From Bombyx mori (lineage: Eukaryota; Arthropoda; Insecta; Lepidoptera; Bombycidae), in contig NC_085107.1 of the NCBI RefSeq assembly GCF_030269925.1, positions 6,634,001 to 6,698,000 on the forward strand: a DNA stretch of 64,000 bases, written 5' to 3'. Made by a program: the position numbers and the translations under genes. Of the stretch, positions 60,084 through 64,000 are shown in pieces. Positions within the stretch are counted from its first letter, which is position 1. Each line of letters starts with the position of its first letter. Under the pieces are notes generated by a model. That model was not told the origin of the DNA. It did not search any database and saw only the letters and a list, made by a program, of their open reading frames with translations.

Positions 60084-60584
60084 ACCTTTAATCTGTACTT
60101 TATTTTCATTAGCATAAGTTTTTTAGTTCAAACATAATTTATTTGGATATATTTTTCAAAGTGAAAATCTTACTATAAGTACATATAATACACCAAGGAT
60201 TACAAAATTTATTAATATTTTAATGATACCTCAACCATTAAATCTTGAAATTCCCCAAAAATCTAAATTCATGTTGAAGTTATAATATGTATATAAATGT
60301 ATATTTCAATAACATCGCTTAAATAATTAGGTACAGTGCTATATTTTTTTTTTTTTATGATTGAAAGTTTACTGGTGGCCCGAAGGCCTTTCCAGTTTCA
60401 CCAGGACAGGTGGGCGAGCAAAGGCTCAGCCAAGAGGGGTGGGATTTGCTAACAACTGCCCGAGCGCCTCCGAAGGAGACCTAACAACTCAAGAGCAATT
60501 GTTTCGCGAATGAATCTACTACCGGATCGGAATCGCGACCCGCTGAGAAGATCCGGCGAGAAACTCAGCGGGCTGATGCATGGG

Positions 60585-63467
60585 TTAGGTTGCACGTCGA
60601 CCTCTTTGTCGAGTTCGACGAGTACGGTTACCGGGGTCCCTAAGCCTGCCCCTAGTATTAGAGCTGAAGGCATCTAATGCAAAGGTTATTGGATCTGATG
60701 GATCCGTAAGGACGTGTCTAGGGCGTCGACGGTGACTGGCTCCTGCATGATCAGGATTCGGGGAGTAGTCAGCGGCGGCAACGATAAGGCGATTATCATG
60801 ACGCATAGCCTTATCGAAGTATCGTTCCGACGCTGACTTCATGTATTTCCGAATTGATTCGAGGCCCAGGTCGTCGTGTAGGTCAACGTTCCTCACGAAC
60901 CACGGAGCCCCGACAGCTAACCTGCAAAAGCGGGATTGTAGGGATTGGAGGGTGTCTATGTGTGTGCGGGCCGCGTGAGCGAACACCACACTCGCGTAAG
61001 TCATGACGGGCCTTATGCAAGTTTTGTAAAGTGTCACCTTGTTCCGAAGGGACATTTTACTCCGCTTACAGATCATGGGGTAGAGTCTACCGAGAATAAA
61101 CGCGGCACGGTCACGGACTGATTTTATATGCGGGCGGAATGTCATCGATGCATCCAGGGTAACGCCCAGGTACTTGACCTTCCTGGCCCAGGGTATGGGT
61201 TGTCTAAAGAGAGTAATCGGGGGTGTGAGATTCCTCCTCCTAATCCGGGAGGAAATCCGTGTGGAGCTTCCCCTCTGAAATAGCACCGCAGTACTTTTCG
61301 CTGGGTTGATGTCTATGCGCCATTTTCGGAACCACTGTCCTAGGGCTAGGGCTGCGCTCTGAAGCTTCTTCGCGATTAGGGACTTATTTCTACTAGAATA
61401 GTAAACAGTCGTGTCGTCGGCGAATAAAGCTAAATGGGTCGGCGGCGACCGGGGAATATCGTTGACGAATAAGCTAAATAGGAGGGGTGAGAGGACAGAG
61501 CCTTGCGGGACTCCAGCTGTGAGAGGTCGTGGGGAGGAGCGGGTTCCCTCGACTCGATATCGAAAAGAGCGGTTCGACAAGAAGTCCCGTATGATGAGCA
61601 CGAGACTATCCGGCACGCCCATGTTGAATAGTTTGAAAATCAAACCATTGTGCCAGACTTTGTCGAACGCTTTTGCGACGTCGAAGAAGAGAGCTCCTGT
61701 GTATAACGGTTTTGGTCGATTAAGCCCCACAAGAATGTGCTCCGTGAGCCGGTGCACCTGTTGAACGCATGAGTGATTTGTACGGAATCCGAATTGTTCA
61801 TCGATAAGAATGCCCTTGGATGAGACGAAGTCTCTGAGGCGTTTGTAGAGCAGACGCTCATACAGTTTGCCTAGAGACATGAGGAGGCTAATCGGGCGGT
61901 AGCTCGTCGGATGATTTTTTGGTTTACCGGGTTTATGTATGCCGATAACGTCCGCTTCTTTCCACACCGCGGGAAAGATACAGTTCGCCATAGCGGCATT
62001 GAAAATAGATGCCAACATCACGATGAGTTGGACGGGTAGAAGTTTAATAACGCGGTTGGATATACCGTCGGAACCGGGAGCCTTGCGAGGACGTAGGTCT
62101 TTGATCAAGTCTTTAACTTCCATCGGGGTGACGGGTGGTAACGCATCAGAGGGTGGCAAGGAGGCTCTGCGTTCTACCTCACTGTCTACTAATTCTACAT
62201 GAACAGGGTCCACGGATTGAGTGCTGGGCGTGCACTGGGTTTGCAATGTATCGGCCAGCAGCTCTGCTTTTTCGTCATCATCGAACGCCGCGAGTCGGCC
62301 TGAGGGGCCTACGAGGGGGGGCATAGTTACTACCGTATCCGATTTGAGAGTACGAGCTAAGCGGTAGTAAGACCTTTGAGAGGGCGCGAGTCCTTCTAAG
62401 AAATCAGACCATCTGGCATCTCGGACTTCGGTGATGCGTGACTTTACGTCGCGTTGTAGGGCACGCATTCGAATACGATTTTCCGCGGTAGGATACCTAT
62501 CGTACGCACGGATCGAGGCGTTCTTAGCTCTAAGGAGCTCCCTAATATCGTCGGGCAATTTGAAGCGGTGAAGGAAGTCCTCCGCTACAACTTGCTTCGA
62601 TGACCTATCTAATGTCGAGGTGATGTGTGACGTTACGATGTCTATGGCTTCAGCGGTATCCTGAGGAGACGGGATAGAGTCCGGACTAAACGGAAGCGAT
62701 GGTGGATCAGATTCAGCCAGGCTGATGCCCAGCGTGTGCCAATCCACCACAGTCCTCGTGACGGGAACGGAATCGGGAGCGCGACCGAGCTTCATAACGA
62801 CGGGACGGTGGTCTGAATCTAACTCTGAAACTACTTCGATCGAGTGTAAGCGCAGAGTTACGTTTTTTAATAACGCTATGTCGAGTATATCCGGGCGATG
62901 CGCGATATTTAGCGGGTAGTGAGTCGGGGTTAGCGGAGCGACGATATCGAAGGCGAGATCATCGACTAACGCGTCAAGCCGCCTGCCATTCGGGGTTGTG
63001 GTGTGTGAGTTCCACCTGATGTGTTTACAATTTAGGTCGCCCGCCAGAATGACAGAGCTCCCCATACCGAGCAGCGCCTCGATATCACTGCTTAGAACGA
63101 TCTTATCCGGTGGAAGATAAACGGACGCGATAACGATCGGCGCGTGTCCCGTCAGTGAGATTCGGCACACTGATGCTTCGATATTAGCGAGCGCGGGAGG
63201 ATCGAGCGGGACGCAATGCAGGGCTCTTCTATAGTAAATGACGGTACCACCACCACGGGCAGAGAGCCTGTCGTTCCTGACCATGTTATAGTTCGCGATT
63301 TTAGGGTCACGGCGCGCGGGCTTAAGTAGGGTCTCCTGCACTAAAAAGATATCAATTTGGTGGTCACGCAAAAAGTCAGAAACCTGATCACGTTGATTTG
63401 CGAGACCGTAAGCGTTAAAAAATCCTATCGTTACGGATAGGGGCTTTATTCTACTTATATACGCCAT
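60585..63467 (-). CDS. LINE ORF2: endonuclease and reverse transcriptase (960 aa)
   Basis: The start ATG (63467) lies three bases after the ORF1 stop, in the same frame. Residues 1-230 form an apurinic-type endonuclease with FLVQETLL (about 43), GGGTVIYYR (about 72), the AGDLNCKH motif (about 140), DILDIAL and the SDHRPV motif (about 220). Reverse transcriptase follows, with TSYRPISLL, the ALFFDVAKAFDKVWHNGL core (about 590), AGVPQGSVLSPLLF and the FADDTTVYY catalytic box (about 682). The C-terminal part carries VKYLGVTLD and a basic tail. Length and domain order are those of jockey-clade LINEs; no RNase H domain is seen. The protein nicks target DNA and primes reverse transcription of the element RNA. 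All catalytic motifs look intact. Confidence 0.95.
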   Translation of the reverse strand: MAYISRIKPLSVTIGFFNAYGLANQRDQVSDFLRDHQIDIFLVQETLLKPARRDPKIANYNMVRNDRLSARGGGTVIYYRRALHCVPLDPPALANIEASVCRISLTGHAPIVIASVYLPPDKIVLSSDIEALLGMGSSVILAGDLNCKHIRWNSHTTTPNGRRLDALVDDLAFDIVAPLTPTHYPLNIAHRPDILDIALLKNVTLRLHSIEVVSELDSDHRPVVMKLGRAPDSVPVTRTVVDWHTLGISLAESDPPSLPFSPDSIPSPQDTAEAIDIVTSHITSTLDRSSKQVVAEDFLHRFKLPDDIRELLRAKNASIRAYDRYPTAENRIRMRALQRDVKSRITEVRDARWSDFLEGLAPSQRSYYRLARTLKSDTVVTMPPLVGPSGRLAAFDDDEKAELLADTLQTQCTPSTQSVDPVHVELVDSEVERRASLPPSDALPPVTPMEVKDLIKDLRPRKAPGSDGISNRVIKLLPVQLIVMLASIFNAAMANCIFPAVWKEADVIGIHKPGKPKNHPTSYRPISLLMSLGKLYERLLYKRLRDFVSSKGILIDEQFGFRTNHSCVQQVHRLTEHILVGLNRPKPLYTGALFFDVAKAFDKVWHNGLIFKLFNMGVPDSLVLIIRDFLSNRSFRYRVEGTRSSPRPLTAGVPQGSVLSPLLFSLFVNDIPRSPPTHLALFADDTTVYYSSRNKSLIAKKLQSAALALGQWFRKWRIDINPAKSTAVLFQRGSSTRISSRIRRRNLTPPITLFRQPIPWARKVKYLGVTLDASMTFRPHIKSVRDRAAFILGRLYPMICKRSKMSLRNKVTLYKTCIRPVMTYASVVFAHAARTHIDTLQSLQSRFCRLAVGAPWFVRNVDLHDDLGLESIRKYMKSASERYFDKAMRHDNRLIVAAADYSPNPDHAGASHRRRPRHVLTDPSDPITFALDAFSSNTRGRLRDPGNRTRRTRQRGRRAT

Positions 63468-63470
63468 TGA

Positions 63471-64000
63471 TTACCGGCGGAGTGAGGGGAGGACGTACGT
63501 ATTTAATGACGCGTATACGTCGGCGTATTCCTGCACAACGGCGATAAAGTGTTGTGCAGTGGAGGCAGCGCGAATGGCGTCGCCCAAAGCGTTAACGCGC
63601 TCAAAGTTGATCGACTGAAAGAAGTCGATCGCTAAAGCGAGATTGTCGGACGCGGTCGGAGGGCAAGTCGCGGGAGAGGGACGAGTCGCGGGGGCGGGAC
63701 GAATCGCGGAGGAGGGAGTTGTAGCCGTGTTCGTGTACGGCAGCGGTTTTGCCCAGGCCGAGACACTGGGCACCGCCGCCGGAACGAACGCTGGCTTAGC
63801 CTGCGACGCAGAGGGTGCCGAGGCTTTGATGTCTGGGCCGGAAGCTCGGAGGCGGTTTTGGCGGGCGACGCGGCGATTTATTTTAGGGGCTCGGGGGCAA
63901 CCACGGTAATTCGCGGGGTGACCCTGTGTTCGACACAGGACGCAGCTAGGCGGTTCCGTCGCGGTTTTTTGGTCGCGAGCGCAGAGGGCCGTGGCGTGAT
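63471..64000 (-). CDS. LINE ORF1 (gag-like, zinc-knuckle), C-terminal part
   Basis: The frame is open on the minus strand from the window edge to TAA (63473-63471). Near the edge it encodes two Cys/His knuckle pieces, ending CVLCRTQGHPANYRGCPRAP, the C-x2-C-x4-H-x6-C type usual for the last knuckle in jockey/R1 ORF1 proteins. A basic, then Ala/Pro-rich stretch follows, and a final helical segment LALAIDFFQSINFERVNALG closes the protein. ORF1 proteins bind element RNA in cytoplasmic particles. An initiation at 63773 would miss the knuckles, so the open frame above it is taken as part of the same protein. Confidence 0.88.
   Translation of the reverse strand, partial: HATALCARDQKTATEPPSCVLCRTQGHPANYRGCPRAPKINRRVARQNRLRASGPDIKASAPSASQAKPAFVPAAVPSVSAWAKPLPYTNTATTPSSAIRPAPATRPSPATCPPTASDNLALAIDFFQSINFERVNALGDAIRAASTAQHFIAVVQEYADVYASLNTYVLPSLRR

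Larger units (their letters stand above)
60341..64000 (-). mobile_element. Jockey-like non-LTR retrotransposon, 3' part (continues beyond window)
   Basis: On the minus strand it runs from beyond 64000 to an A tail seen as the T run at about 60341-60356. It contains the C-terminal part of ORF1 (63471-64000), the intact ORF2 (60585-63467) and a 3' UTR (60357-60584). ORF2 without a stop and a clean A tail mark a young copy. Truncated relatives lie at 51236-51556 (close) and 18451, 30628, 31420 and 41667 (more distant). Confidence 0.93.

Noticed and set aside
61411..62326. Plus-strand frames opposite the LINE ORF2
   Set aside because: Shadow frames of a long coding sequence; no motifs.

Overview
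The window is lepidopteran genomic DNA, almost certainly silkworm (Bombyx mori or its wild relative B. mandarina). The basis is AT-rich, intron-dominated sequence and many copies of the Bombyx Bm1 SINE, in full-length, truncated and nested forms on both strands. No prokaryotic features, CRISPR arrays or real tRNA/rRNA genes are visible.

The only host gene I can assemble confidently is the 3' half of a WDR47 (nemitin) orthologue on the + strand, in seven exons: 1-507, 5001-5227, 19659-19836, 27938-28081, 35407-35562, 37267-37486 and 38017-38162. All six junctions use GT-AG, the frame is kept throughout, and the 1578 coding bases end in TAA. They encode a low-complexity linker followed by seven WD40 repeats, mostly one repeat per exon. 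The LisH/CTLH half expected for the family lies upstream of the window.

The introns and everything downstream of 38.2 kb are dominated by mobile elements. Intron 2 (5.2-19.7 kb) holds a nested set: a Bm1 SINE at 9252 is split by a young BEL/Pao LTR retrotransposon (9431-16163; one 1846-codon gag-pol frame; 565-bp LTRs with three differences; 5-bp target duplication) and again by an 854-bp hAT-like element (16376-17229; 8-bp target duplication). Intron 3 (19.8-27.9 kb) holds a decayed transposon with subterminal inverted repeats (about 21861-25476) that encodes a broken DDE-like protein, and beside it a 912-bp hAT-type element (25550-26461; 8-bp target duplication). Intron 4 carries Bm1 copies, LINE 3' ends, a tRNA-derived SINE and a foldback element interrupted by a LINE. 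Intron 5 has a possible internal promoter and first exon. Intron 6 has an inverted Bm1 pair.

From 38.2 to 60.3 kb there are an AT-rich 3' flank, LINE 3' fragments, a decayed mariner (44224-45436), several TIR/foldback elements, more Bm1 copies and one GC-rich candidate exon (53392-53539, - strand). The right edge (60341-64000, - strand) is a jockey-like non-LTR retrotransposon with an intact 960-aa endonuclease/reverse transcriptase ORF and the 3' end of its gag-like ORF1. Several insertions can be ordered in time by nesting. I see no convincing new biochemical system; the most useful leads are the nested elements, the unclassified DDE-like relic, the candidate internal promoter and the isolated GC-rich exon.
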